From the NCBI RefSeq assembly GCF_014127285.1, contig NZ_CP059901.1:3038001-3102000 (forward strand): DNA of 64,000 nucleotides, read 5' to 3'. Source of the DNA: Mumia sp. ZJ1417. GTDB taxonomy: Bacteria; Actinomycetota; Actinomycetes; Propionibacteriales; Nocardioidaceae. A program made the translations under genes and the position numbers. Each line of letters opens with the position of its first letter. The first letter of the stretch is position 1. Positions 1 to 8,121 of this stretch are shown one piece after another. Under the pieces are notes generated by a model. That model saw only the letters and a program-made list of their open reading frames with translations. It searched no databases and was not told where the DNA came from.

Positions 1-40
1 GCCCCGCCGCAGGACGCGGACGTCGACCATCCCACCCATC

Positions 41-54
41 GGTCTCGGGAGACC
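41..54. promoter_or_regulatory. short inverted repeat upstream of dctP-like gene
   Basis: GGTCTC-GG-GAGACC forms a perfect 6-base inverted repeat 24 bases before the first start codon. It could be a small operator or a leader hairpin. The region upstream is outside the window, so this is only a candidate. Confidence 0.25.
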
Positions 55-77
55 TCCGGAGAAAGGAACCAGTAGCC

Positions 78-1097
78 ATGTCTACACACCGATTCCGCCG
101 TACCACCACGATCGCCGTCTGGGCGGTCGTCCCCGTGCTCGCGCTCACCGCCTGCGGTGGGGGCGACGACGAGGGAGGTGACGGTGGCGACGTCGAGCTC
201 ACGCTCGCGCACAGCTACACCGAGAACCAACCGCAGCACCGCTGCGGAGCCCAGGTCATCGCCGACGAGGTCGAGAACGCCGACGTCGGGGTGACGGTGA
301 AGCTCCACCCCAACAGCCAGCTCGGCGGCGACGCCGACCGGATCAGCTCGGTCGTCTCCGGAGACATCGACATCGACATCCAAGGCGCCTCGGCGCTCGG
401 TGCCGTGTACGAGCCGGTCGCCGTCCTCGACGCCGCGTACGCCTTCGACGACAACGACCACCTCGTACGGTTCTTCGAGAGCGACGACTCAAACGAGCTG
501 CTCGACGGCTTCAAGGAGGAGACGGGCGTGACGACGCTCGGCGCCTGGTCTGCCGGCATGCGGCAGTTCACCGCCAACGAGCCGATCCGTACGCCGGCAG
601 ACCTCGAGGGCCTGCGGATGCGCTTCCCCGCGTCGCCGCAGTTCCTCATGAACGCCAAGGCGCTGGGGGCGAACGCGACCGAGGTGGCGTACGAGGAGCT
701 CTTCCTCGCGCTTCAGCAGGGCACGGTCGACGGCCAGGAGAACCCGATCGTCAACATCGACGCCGTCAGCCTCGACGAGGTGCAGGACTACATCAGCATG
801 TCGTCGCACCAGGCCAACTCCAACCTGGTGATCATCGGCCAGAAGTGGGACGAGCTGTCCGACGAGCAGCAGGAGGCGTTGCAGGCGGCGGTCGACAAGG
901 CCGTCGAGGAAGTTCCGGGCTGTGTCGACGAGGACGAGCAGAAGACGCTCGCCGAGTGGAAGGACAGCGGGGCGCTGAAGGTCGTCGACGACGTGGACGT
1001 CGAGGCGTTCCGAACGAAGGCCGACACCTACTTGCGCGAGAACTTCAACGATGAGCAGCTCGCCGTCTACGAGGCGATCCGGGGCACGGCTGAATGA
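78..1097 (+). CDS. TRAP transporter substrate-binding lipoprotein (DctP family)
   Basis: Extracytoplasmic solute receptor of a TRAP transporter, which normally delivers carboxylates to a DctQ/DctM membrane pair. The N-terminus is a lipoprotein signal: Arg-rich start, hydrophobic core and lipobox LTAC with Cys26, then a Gly/Asp-rich linker. The body has the DctP layout, including a region around residues 170-215 with 'TPADLEGLRMR' and 'GTVDGQENP', typical of the family. The start is set by GAAAGGA at 61-67. The stop overlaps the next start (ATGA), so the two are translationally coupled. The membrane subunits are not in the window and may lie upstream. The substrate cannot be read from sequence. 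Confidence 0.9.
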   Translation: MSTHRFRRTTTIAVWAVVPVLALTACGGGDDEGGDGGDVELTLAHSYTENQPQHRCGAQVIADEVENADVGVTVKLHPNSQLGGDADRISSVVSGDIDIDIQGASALGAVYEPVAVLDAAYAFDDNDHLVRFFESDDSNELLDGFKEETGVTTLGAWSAGMRQFTANEPIRTPADLEGLRMRFPASPQFLMNAKALGANATEVAYEELFLALQQGTVDGQENPIVNIDAVSLDEVQDYISMSSHQANSNLVIIGQKWDELSDEQQEALQAAVDKAVEEVPGCVDEDEQKTLAEWKDSGALKVVDDVDVEAFRTKADTYLRENFNDEQLAVYEAIRGTAE

Positions 1098-2074
1098 CGG
1101 GGTCGGGGGAAGTCCAGACCTTCACCGGCCCGGTTGACGAGGGCGTCCTCGGGGTCACGCTGATCCACGAGCACGTCTTCGTCGGGCATACCGAGCTGGA
1201 CCTGAACTTCCCCCATCCGGAGTGGGACGAGGCCGCGGCGGTCGAGACGGCCGTCGCGGGCCTCGACCGCCTGTGGGACCTGGGCGTACGGACGGTAGTC
1301 GACCTCACCGTCCTCGGTCTCGGACGTGACGTGGCGCGGGTGGCGACGGTTGCCGCCCGGTCACGCGTCCGGCTCGTCGCGTCGACGGGCTACTACACGG
1401 CGGACGTGCTGCCGCCGTACTTCCACACCCACGGGCCCGGCCTGCTGATCAACGGGCCGGACCCGCTGGTGGAGATGTTCCTCGCCGACATCGAGAACGG
1501 CATCGCCGGCACGGGCGTCCGAGCCGGGATGCTCAAGGTGGTGACCGACCGGGCCGGACGCACCCCGGACGTCACGCGGGTGATGACAGCGGCGGCGATC
1601 GCGCACCAGCAGACCGGGGTGCCGATCACCACGCACACGCACGCACCGTCGGAGAACGGCCGCGACCAGCTCGCGTTCCTCGGCAAGCACGGCGTCGCGC
1701 CCGACCGCGTGATCGTCGGACACTGTGGCGACTCCGAGGACCTCGCCTATCTGCGCGCGCTCGCCGACACCGGGGCGACGCTGGGGATGGACAGGTTCGG
1801 GATGGAGCACCTGCTGGCCGACGAGAAGCGCGTACGCACGGTGCTGGCGTTGCTGCCTCTCGGCTACGCCGACCGCATGGTGCTGTCGCACGACGCCGCG
1901 TTCTTCAGCCGGGTGACACCGCCGAGCTGGCGCGCCACGCATGTCCCGAACTGGCACATGGAGAACGTCCACCGGCGCATCGTCCCGATGTTGCGCGAGG
2001 GTGGCGCGAGCGAGGCCGACCTCGAGCAGATGCTGGTCCGCAACCCCGCGCGGCTGCTGGCGCCGTCGCGCTGA
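1094..2074 (+). CDS. phosphotriesterase-family metal-dependent hydrolase (PHP/lactonase type)
   Basis: Amidohydrolase-fold enzyme with a binuclear metal site. Visible ligands match the phosphotriesterase family: HEH at residues 25-27, a Lys at 148 (the carboxylated bridging Lys), His181, His210 ('VGHCGDS') and Asp267 ('LSHDAA'). Length 326 residues is normal. Family members are mostly lactonases or resiniferatoxin-binding-like hydrolases, so a lactone or ester derived from the TRAP substrate is a reasonable guess. It overlaps the upstream TRAP receptor gene by four bases, which supports a joint uptake-and-hydrolysis operon. The substrate is inference only. Confidence 0.88.
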   Translation: MTGSGEVQTFTGPVDEGVLGVTLIHEHVFVGHTELDLNFPHPEWDEAAAVETAVAGLDRLWDLGVRTVVDLTVLGLGRDVARVATVAARSRVRLVASTGYYTADVLPPYFHTHGPGLLINGPDPLVEMFLADIENGIAGTGVRAGMLKVVTDRAGRTPDVTRVMTAAAIAHQQTGVPITTHTHAPSENGRDQLAFLGKHGVAPDRVIVGHCGDSEDLAYLRALADTGATLGMDRFGMEHLLADEKRVRTVLALLPLGYADRMVLSHDAAFFSRVTPPSWRATHVPNWHMENVHRRIVPMLREGGASEADLEQMLVRNPARLLAPSR

Positions 2075-2137
2075 TCGGGCGGGCCGCGCCATCGTCACCG
2101 CACGAAGTGTGCGACCACGGTGCACCATGAATACGTG

Positions 2138-2650
2138 ATGTCTCCACCCACGAAGCGTCCGCCCCTCGACCGGGAGCGCGCCGCCGCGCGGGTCAGCGCA
2201 TACCTGTACGGCAACATCCTGGTGCTCGCAGCGCTCGTGTCGCTCCACCCCGAGGACCTCGACGGACCGACCGGAGCCGTCGTCGTTCTGGGCACGGCGG
2301 TCTCCACCTTCATCGCGCACGCCCTTGCGGAGACCGTCGCCCTCGACGTCCGCAGCACGGGATCCGTCTCGCGCACGATGCTCCTCCACGAGCTGCGAGA
2401 CGCCCGCCCCATCGCGTCGACCGCGTCGCTGCCCGTCCTGCTGATGCTTGCCGCGTACGCCGGCTGGATCGCCGAAAGTTGGGCGCTCGGCCTCGCGATC
2501 GCCGTCATCGTCGTGCGACTCGCCGCTCTGGGCTGGATCGTCGCGCAGATCGCCGGCAAGCGGGGGTCACGCGAGATGTTCGGCTCCGGCTTCGCACTCG
2601 CCGTCCTCGGCATCCTCGCTGCGGTGCTCGAGTGGCAGCTCAAGCACTGA
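2138..2650 (+). CDS. small integral membrane protein, unknown function
   Basis: About 170 residues with four likely membrane segments ('NILVLAALVSL', 'GAVVVLGTAVSTFIAHALAE', 'LPVLLMLAAYAGWIAE', 'LGLAIAVIVVRLAALGWIVAQI') and a fifth hydrophobic stretch near the C-terminus. The N-terminus is basic and Pro-rich. I chose the ATG at 2138; an ATG at 2120 in the same frame would add six residues. No catalytic motif is visible. It sits 63 bases after the phosphotriesterase-like gene and ends next to the LysR gene tail to tail. Confidence 0.7.
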   Translation: MSPPTKRPPLDRERAAARVSAYLYGNILVLAALVSLHPEDLDGPTGAVVVLGTAVSTFIAHALAETVALDVRSTGSVSRTMLLHELRDARPIASTASLPVLLMLAAYAGWIAESWALGLAIAVIVVRLAALGWIVAQIAGKRGSREMFGSGFALAVLGILAAVLEWQLKH

Positions 2651-2653
2651 CCC

Positions 2654-3550
2654 TCATCTCGCAGGCGGCGCGACGCCCGCCCCGTACCGCGCGACGCAGA
2701 AGTCCCGCAGCCGACGGGTCAGGTCGGCGAGGGTCGCGGCCGCGTGATGGTCGGGCTCCCATGCCGCCCACAGGTGGACCCGCAGCGGCCCGTGGGCGCC
2801 GTCGACCTCGAGCGGGACGAGGGCGAAGCGCGGATCGTCGGTGACGACCGCGATCCCTCGCCCCGCCGCCGCGAGCGCCTGCGCGACCTGAGGGTGGGAC
2901 GACTCGACGTACGACCCGAGCGCGAGCCCGGCGTTCTCGACGGCGACGTCGAGCACGTGCCGCGCCCTCATGCCCGTGCGTAGCACCACGAGCCGCTCAC
3001 CGACGAGCTCATCGAGCCCAACGCTCCCCCGCGGCGCCCACGCGTGGTCCGTCCGGACGTACGCCCACACCGGCAGCACGGCGACCGGCGCACCGGCGAG
3101 GTCCGGACCGGGCCGGTCGAACACGAGCGCGAGGTCGGCGCCGCCGCGCAGCGACACGTGCGGGTCGCCGACCTCGGTCTCGAGCACGGTGGGCACCGGG
3201 TCGTCGGGCTCCAGCTGCGCCACGAACGGCGCGATGACGTCGGTCAGCGTCGTCGTCCGGGTCGCGATCGTCAACGCCTCGAGACGCCCCGCCGCCATCG
3301 TGGACGCCGTAGCGCGGGCCTCGTCGGCGCGCCGCAGCAGATCGCGCGCGACTGGGAGGAACTGCGTGCCCGCCGCGTTGAGCGCCAGTCGCCCGCGCGA
3401 CCGCGTGAAGAGGTCGACGCCCAGCTCGCGCTCCAGGCCGCGCAGCTGCCGCGACAGCGCCGGCTGCGTCATGTGAAGGGCAGTCGCGGCGCCGCTGACC
3501 GTGCCGGCGTCAGCGGTCGCGACAAAGTAGCCGAGCACCCGCAGCTCCAT
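2654..3550 (-). CDS. LysR-family transcriptional regulator, likely of gabTD
   Basis: LysR-type regulator of 298 residues. The N-terminal winged helix-turn-helix (about residues 1-60) shows the standard 'AATALHMTQPALSRQLRGLE' pattern; the rest is the periplasmic-binding-like effector domain. I placed the start at the MELRV methionine, which has GGAGG eight or so bases upstream; a longer frame to 3616 would run through the operator. It is transcribed divergently from gabT-gabD across a 92-base gap holding a LysR box, so autoregulation and activation of GABA catabolism are likely. Confidence 0.9.
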   Translation of the reverse strand: MELRVLGYFVATADAGTVSGAATALHMTQPALSRQLRGLERELGVDLFTRSRGRLALNAAGTQFLPVARDLLRRADEARATASTMAAGRLEALTIATRTTTLTDVIAPFVAQLEPDDPVPTVLETEVGDPHVSLRGGADLALVFDRPGPDLAGAPVAVLPVWAYVRTDHAWAPRGSVGLDELVGERLVVLRTGMRARHVLDVAVENAGLALGSYVESSHPQVAQALAAAGRGIAVVTDDPRFALVPLEVDGAHGPLRVHLWAAWEPDHHAAATLADLTRRLRDFCVARYGAGVAPPAR

Positions 3551-3568
3551 CCGAACCTCCAAACCTCC

Positions 3569-3617
3569 TATGCCTGTACGGCATACGTAGGCAGCATATT
3601 CGGTATTGGACGGCATA
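3569..3617. promoter_or_regulatory. LysR box in the lysR-gabT divergent promoter
   Basis: TATGCC (3569-3574), a TGTAC spacer, then GGCATA (3580-3585): a perfect dyad that satisfies the LysR T-N11-A rule (T3571, A3583). A second GGCATA half-site lies at 3612-3617, 32 bases away and nearer gabT, as expected for separate recognition and activation sites. It lies between the two divergent start codons. Confidence 0.75.
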
Positions 3618-3642
3618 GCCTCGTAACCCCGATCCTGTCTGC

Positions 3643-4959
3643 ATGGCTCTCACCCAGGAACGTCGCCTCGTCACCCCTATCCCGGGACCGGCCTCGCAGG
3701 CGCTGATGGCACGCAAGCACGCCGCAGTCCCCGCCGCAGTGGCGACGACGATGCCCGTGTTCGCCGCCGAGGCGTCCGGCGGGATCGTCAAAGACGTCGA
3801 CGGCAACCAGCTCATCGACCTCGGGTCGGGCATCGCCGTGACGACCGTGGGCGTGAGCGCACCGCGGGTCGTCGACGCCGTGGCTGCCCAGGCCGCCGCC
3901 TACACACACACCTGCTTCATGGTCACCCCGTACGAGCCGTACGTCGCGGTTGCCGAGGCCCTCAACCGGCTCACCCCGGGCGACCACGAGAAGCGCACCG
4001 CGCTGTTCAACTCCGGCGCCGAAGCCGTCGAGAACGCGGTGAAGATCGCCCGCGCCCACACCGGTCGGCAGGCGGTCGTCGTGTTCGACCACGCCTACCA
4101 CGGGCGAACCAACCTCACGATGGCGATGACGGCCAAGTCGATGCCGTACAAGCACGGGTTCGGGCCCTTCTCCCCCGAGGTCTACCGCGCCCCCATGTCG
4201 TACCCCTTCCGCGACGGCATCAAGGACGGCCGGCTCGCCGCCGAGCGGGCCCTCGATGTCATCGACAAGCAGGTGGGGGCCGCCAACCTCGCGGCCGTCG
4301 TGATCGAGCCGATCCAGGGCGAGGGCGGGTTCGTGGTGCCCGCGGAGGGCTTCCTCGCGGCGATCGCGCAGTGGTGCGCCGAGAACGGCGTCGTGTTCGT
4401 CGCCGACGAGGTGCAGTCGGGCTTCGGGCGTACGGGGGCGATGTATGCGTGCGAGCACGAGGGCGTCGTACCCGACCTCGTCGTCACGGCCAAGGGGGTG
4501 GCCGACGGCCTGCCCCTGTCCGCCGTGACGGGGCGCGCCGCGATCATGGACGCCGCGCACGCCTCGGGCCTCGGCGGCACGTACGGCGGCAACCCGCTGG
4601 CCTGTGCCGCGGCGCTCGCGACGATCGAGATCCTCGAGGCCGAGGGGCTGGTGGCGCGGGCAGGTGCCATCGAGTCACTGATGCGCGACCGACTCCACCG
4701 CGTCGCGGCCGACGACCCGCGCATCGGCGACGTGCGCGGACGCGGCGCGATGATCGCGATCGAGCTCGTCGACGCGGCCGGCGAGCCCGACGCCGCGCTC
4801 GCCAAGCGCCTCGCCTCCGCCTGCCACACCGAGGGCGTCATCATCCTCACCTGCGGCACCTGGGGCAATGTGATCCGCTTCCTGCCGCCGCTGACGATCT
4901 CCGACGCCCTTCTCCACGAGGCGCTCGACGTCCTCACCACCGCTCTGCAGGAGGCCTGA
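3643..4959 (+). CDS. gabT: 4-aminobutyrate aminotransferase
   Basis: Class III PLP aminotransferase of 438 residues, transferring the amino group of GABA to 2-oxoglutarate to give succinate semialdehyde and glutamate. Visible family marks are 'NSGAEAVENAVKIAR', 'VFDHAYHGRTN', 'EPIQGEGGF', 'FVADEVQSGFGRTG' and the PLP lysine K284 in 'VTAKGVADGLPLSAVTG'. It is followed after one base by a succinate-semialdehyde dehydrogenase, the usual partner, and preceded by a divergent LysR gene. A related omega-amino acid could also be the substrate, but the pairing with gabD favours GABA. Confidence 0.93.
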   Translation: MALTQERRLVTPIPGPASQALMARKHAAVPAAVATTMPVFAAEASGGIVKDVDGNQLIDLGSGIAVTTVGVSAPRVVDAVAAQAAAYTHTCFMVTPYEPYVAVAEALNRLTPGDHEKRTALFNSGAEAVENAVKIARAHTGRQAVVVFDHAYHGRTNLTMAMTAKSMPYKHGFGPFSPEVYRAPMSYPFRDGIKDGRLAAERALDVIDKQVGAANLAAVVIEPIQGEGGFVVPAEGFLAAIAQWCAENGVVFVADEVQSGFGRTGAMYACEHEGVVPDLVVTAKGVADGLPLSAVTGRAAIMDAAHASGLGGTYGGNPLACAAALATIEILEAEGLVARAGAIESLMRDRLHRVAADDPRIGDVRGRGAMIAIELVDAAGEPDAALAKRLASACHTEGVIILTCGTWGNVIRFLPPLTISDALLHEALDVLTTALQEA

Positions 4960-4960
4960 C

Positions 4961-6439
4961 ATGACCGCGACGTACGAGCCCTCCGCGCTCGAGCGCCACC
5001 TCGCCGAGCTCGATCCCGAGCGCGGCCTGTTCGTCGGCGGCGAGTGGCGGTCGACCGCCGCGACCTTCGTCGTCGACGACCCCGCGACCGCCGCCCTCGT
5101 CGCGCACGTCGCCGACGCCTCCCCTGCCGACGCGACCGCGGCCGTCGACGCCGCTGCGCGCGCACTGACCGCGTGGCGCCGCACCGCGCCACGCGCCCGC
5201 TCGGAGATTCTGCGACGCACGTACGACCTGATGGTCTCCGACGTCGACCGGCTGACTGCGCTCATCTGCGCCGAGAACGGCAAGTCGCTCGTCGACGCAC
5301 GCGGCGAGGTGATGTACGCGGCCGAGTTCTTCCGCTGGTTCTCCGAGGAGGCCGTGCGGAGCTCCGGCGACTACGGCCCGGCGCCGGCCGGCGGCACCCG
5401 TACGCTCGTGACCCGCCGCCCCGTCGGCGTCGCCGCCCTGGTGACCCCGTGGAACTTCCCCGCCGCGATGGCGACCCGCAAGATCGCCCCGGCGCTCGCG
5501 GCCGGGTGCACGGTGGTGCTCAAGCCGGCGGCCGAGACCCCGCTCACCGCCCTCGCGATCGCCCGGATCCTCACCGAGGCCGGGGTGCCGGACGGGGTCG
5601 TCAACGTCGTCCCGACCACCGACGCGGCCGCAGTCGTCGGCACCTGGCTCGCGGACCCCCGGGTCCGCAAGATCTCGTTCACCGGATCGACGAACGTCGG
5701 CCGGATCCTGCTGCGCCAGGCGGCGGACCGGGTCGTGAACAGCTCGATGGAGCTCGGCGGGAACGCGCCGTTCATCGTCACGGACGACGCCGACCTCGAC
5801 GCGGCCGTCGAAGGGGCAATGGTCGCGAAGTTCCGCAATGGCGGGCAGGCCTGCACCGCGGCGAACCGCTTCTACATCCATGCCGACGTCGCTGACGCGT
5901 TCACCGCACGCCTGGGGGCAGCCGTCGAGGCGCTGACCGTCGGTCCGGCGTCAACCGGCGCCCAGATCGGTCCGCTGATCTCAGCCAAGGCGCTCGCGGG
6001 CGTGCAGGCACTCATCGACGCCACCCTCGCCGCTGGAGCGACGGTCGCGCACCGCGCACCGCTCGACCCGACGCTAACCGGGCACTTCCTCGCCCCGGTC
6101 GTGCTCGCCGACGTCGCCCCGGACTCCCCGGTCGTCACCGAAGAGATCTTCGGACCGGTCGCCCCGATCGTCAGGTGGCGCACGGAGGAGGAGCTGCTCG
6201 ACTACGTCAATGCCAGCGAGTACGGCCTCGCCGCGTACGTCTACGCGGGCGATCTCGGCCGCGCGCTGCGTCTCGCCGAGGAGATCGACGCGGGCATGGT
6301 CGGCATCGGGCGCGGCCTCGTCTCCGATCCGGCCGCACCGTTCGGCGGGGTCAAGCAGAGCGGCCTGGGTCGCGAGGGTGCACGCGAGGGGTTGGAGGAG
6401 TTCAGCGAGACACAGTACTTCAGCGTCGCGTGGCAGTGA
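4961..6439 (+). CDS. gabD: succinate-semialdehyde dehydrogenase
   Basis: NAD(P)-dependent aldehyde dehydrogenase of 492 residues that would oxidise succinate semialdehyde from GabT to succinate for the TCA cycle. The catalytic pair is visible: Glu264 in 'MELGGNAP' and Cys298 in 'NGGQACTAANRF'. 'VTPWNFPAAM' and 'FTGSTNVGR' are the usual cofactor-site motifs, and 'PFGGVKQSGLGREG' near the C-terminus is typical of GabD. It starts one base after gabT ends, so both are read from one message. Confidence 0.94.
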   Translation: MTATYEPSALERHLAELDPERGLFVGGEWRSTAATFVVDDPATAALVAHVADASPADATAAVDAAARALTAWRRTAPRARSEILRRTYDLMVSDVDRLTALICAENGKSLVDARGEVMYAAEFFRWFSEEAVRSSGDYGPAPAGGTRTLVTRRPVGVAALVTPWNFPAAMATRKIAPALAAGCTVVLKPAAETPLTALAIARILTEAGVPDGVVNVVPTTDAAAVVGTWLADPRVRKISFTGSTNVGRILLRQAADRVVNSSMELGGNAPFIVTDDADLDAAVEGAMVAKFRNGGQACTAANRFYIHADVADAFTARLGAAVEALTVGPASTGAQIGPLISAKALAGVQALIDATLAAGATVAHRAPLDPTLTGHFLAPVVLADVAPDSPVVTEEIFGPVAPIVRWRTEEELLDYVNASEYGLAAYVYAGDLGRALRLAEEIDAGMVGIGRGLVSDPAAPFGGVKQSGLGREGAREGLEEFSETQYFSVAWQ

Positions 6440-6443
6440 CGGC

Positions 6444-7076
6444 TCAGTCGTTCTCGCTGCCACGGAGCACGAGGAGCGCACCGCGCGGATAGCGCTCGAC
6501 CGCGACGCACGTCAGCGGCAGGCCGTCGATCGCCTCCACGACGGCCTCCGCCTGGCGCTCCGGGCCGACCTGGACCACGGCGTACCCACCGGCGGTCAGG
6601 TGGCGCCCGATGACCTCGAGGCTGCTGCGGACGAGGTCCATCCCGTCCGCGCCGCCGTCGATCGCGAGCGGCGGGTCGTCGGGGAACCGGCTGATCTCGG
6701 CGCTCGGCACCCATGGCGGGTCGGCGATCACGAGAGAGAACCGCTCGTGCGGCTCGAGCGCGTCCTCGAGGAGGCCACACCGTACCGTCACCGCGTCGGC
6801 CAGACCTGCCGCTTCCGCATTCGCGCGGGCCCACGCACAGGCGTGCGGGCTGGCGTCGACCTGGACCAGCGGGCGCCCCGTGCGCGCGGCCACGAGCAGC
6901 CCGATGTGGCCGACACCGCTGAACAGCTCCAGCACCGGACCGTCGTGCGTCGAGGCCGCGAGCTCGACCGCGAGCTCGGCCTGACGCGCCGTCCACGCTC
7001 GCGGCTGGAGCACCGTCTCGTCGTACGCGATCGTCAGCGGGCCGAACGTCAGCGTCTGCACGGAAGTCGAGGTCAC
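6444..7076 (-). CDS. class I SAM-dependent methyltransferase
   Basis: A 210-residue Rossmann methyltransferase. Motif I is 'VLELFSGVGHIGLLVA' and motif IV is 'VIADPPWVPS'; an (N/D)PPY/W motif IV is typical of enzymes that methylate amide or exocyclic amino nitrogens (HemK/PrmC and RNA methylases). The starter is GTG, with GGAGG close upstream and CAGAAT further up. It is tail to tail with gabD (4-base gap). The target is unknown; a standalone RNA- or protein-N-methylase without an extra recognition domain is likely. Confidence 0.8.
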   Translation of the reverse strand: MTSTSVQTLTFGPLTIAYDETVLQPRAWTARQAELAVELAASTHDGPVLELFSGVGHIGLLVAARTGRPLVQVDASPHACAWARANAEAAGLADAVTVRCGLLEDALEPHERFSLVIADPPWVPSAEISRFPDDPPLAIDGGADGMDLVRSSLEVIGRHLTAGGYAVVQVGPERQAEAVVEAIDGLPLTCVAVERYPRGALLVLRGSEND

Positions 7077-7127
7077 GCCTCCATTCTGACGAGAGGCGAG
7101 AAGAGTCGCGCAGTGCCACCTCCCTTC

Positions 7128-8121
7128 ATGCGCCCCCTCACGCGAAGCCGCGGCATGGCTGCTGCCGGGACTGTCGTTGCGTGCACGGGTGCGGTTCTCC
7201 TCGCGCTGTCCGCACCGCTCCCCCGCGCGTACGCCGACCTCGACGGGATCAACCCCGTACGGATCGATCCGCTCGATCCGGCGAACAGCAGCTTCTTGGT
7301 GTTCGTTGAGGGCGACGTCACGCTCAACGCCGACGAGCCGGAGGGGACGGTTGCCTCGACGGCGACGCGTTCACCGCCCACAACACCGACACGAACGGCG
7401 CCTCCGCCCTCTACCAGGTCGTCCAGCCCGGCGCGCCGTACGGATCCGCGCCCCGGATCGAAGGCACCACCTCGCGACAGTCACCCGCGTCGGTCGCGGA
7501 GCCCGTTGGCGACCTCATCGACATCCCCGGCGCATTCGCCCAGTACCGCGACCTGACGCGCGAGATGGGCACGTGCGCGCAGACCCTCACACCACGCAAC
7601 GCGAACGGCGAGGCCCTGGAACGACCGCTCGACACCCCGGGCACGCAGGTCTCCCTCGACCTGGAGGCCGGGCGGACGAACGTGCTGAACCTGACCGCCG
7701 CCGAGCTGGGCAACGTCGCCAGCTTCACCTACCGAGGGACGCCGCCGGGGGGTGTCACCACGCTGCTCGTGAACGTCAGCGGCACGGAGTACACCGGGAC
7801 GATGCCGAACCAGGCCGACGCCTCCTCGGACGCCTCAGCTGTGCGAGCAGCCCGACCGAGCCCACCACTGAGCCGACGACGGAACCGACCGCGCGGACGC
7901 CCGGCACGCCCGCAGACGCCGCCGACAGCGAGGACGGGGGCTCTGACAGCACGCTGCCGTCGACCGGCGGTCCCCCGCCGTGGGTCGCGGCAGCCGGGCT
8001 CGCCCTCGTCGTCGGCGGGGCGGCGGTGGCCCTGCTGGCTGGTGTCCTCCGCCGCACGACCACGCCCGTCAGCGCGCAGCCACCGCAGACCTCGCCTCCT
8101 CGGCGACCAGATCAGTGTTGA
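7128..8121 (+). pseudogene. broken sortase-anchored choice-of-anchor A family surface protein
   Basis: Three reading frames together spell one secreted protein. From ATG 7128 there is a signal peptide ending near 'PRAYADLDG' and the choice-of-anchor A start ('FLVFVEGDVTLNADEPEGTVA'). One base seems missing near 7353: shifting the frame restores 'LDGDAFTAHNTDTNG' and continues to 'VSGTEYTGTMPNQ'. Around 7820-7850 a second break leads to a third frame with 'RLSCASSPTEPTTEP', a Thr/Pro/Glu repeat, LPSTGG, a membrane segment and an RR tail: a sortase signal. The conserved core expected between 'MPNQ' and 'LSC' (LLWNFP-type segment) appears absent, so the second break is probably a deletion plus frameshift. 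No sortase gene is in the window. Confidence 0.75.

Noticed and set aside
7815-7860. Programmed frameshift in the surface protein gene
   Set aside because: No slippery heptamer or downstream pseudoknot is visible, and part of the conserved domain seems to be gone, which fits decay better than recoding.
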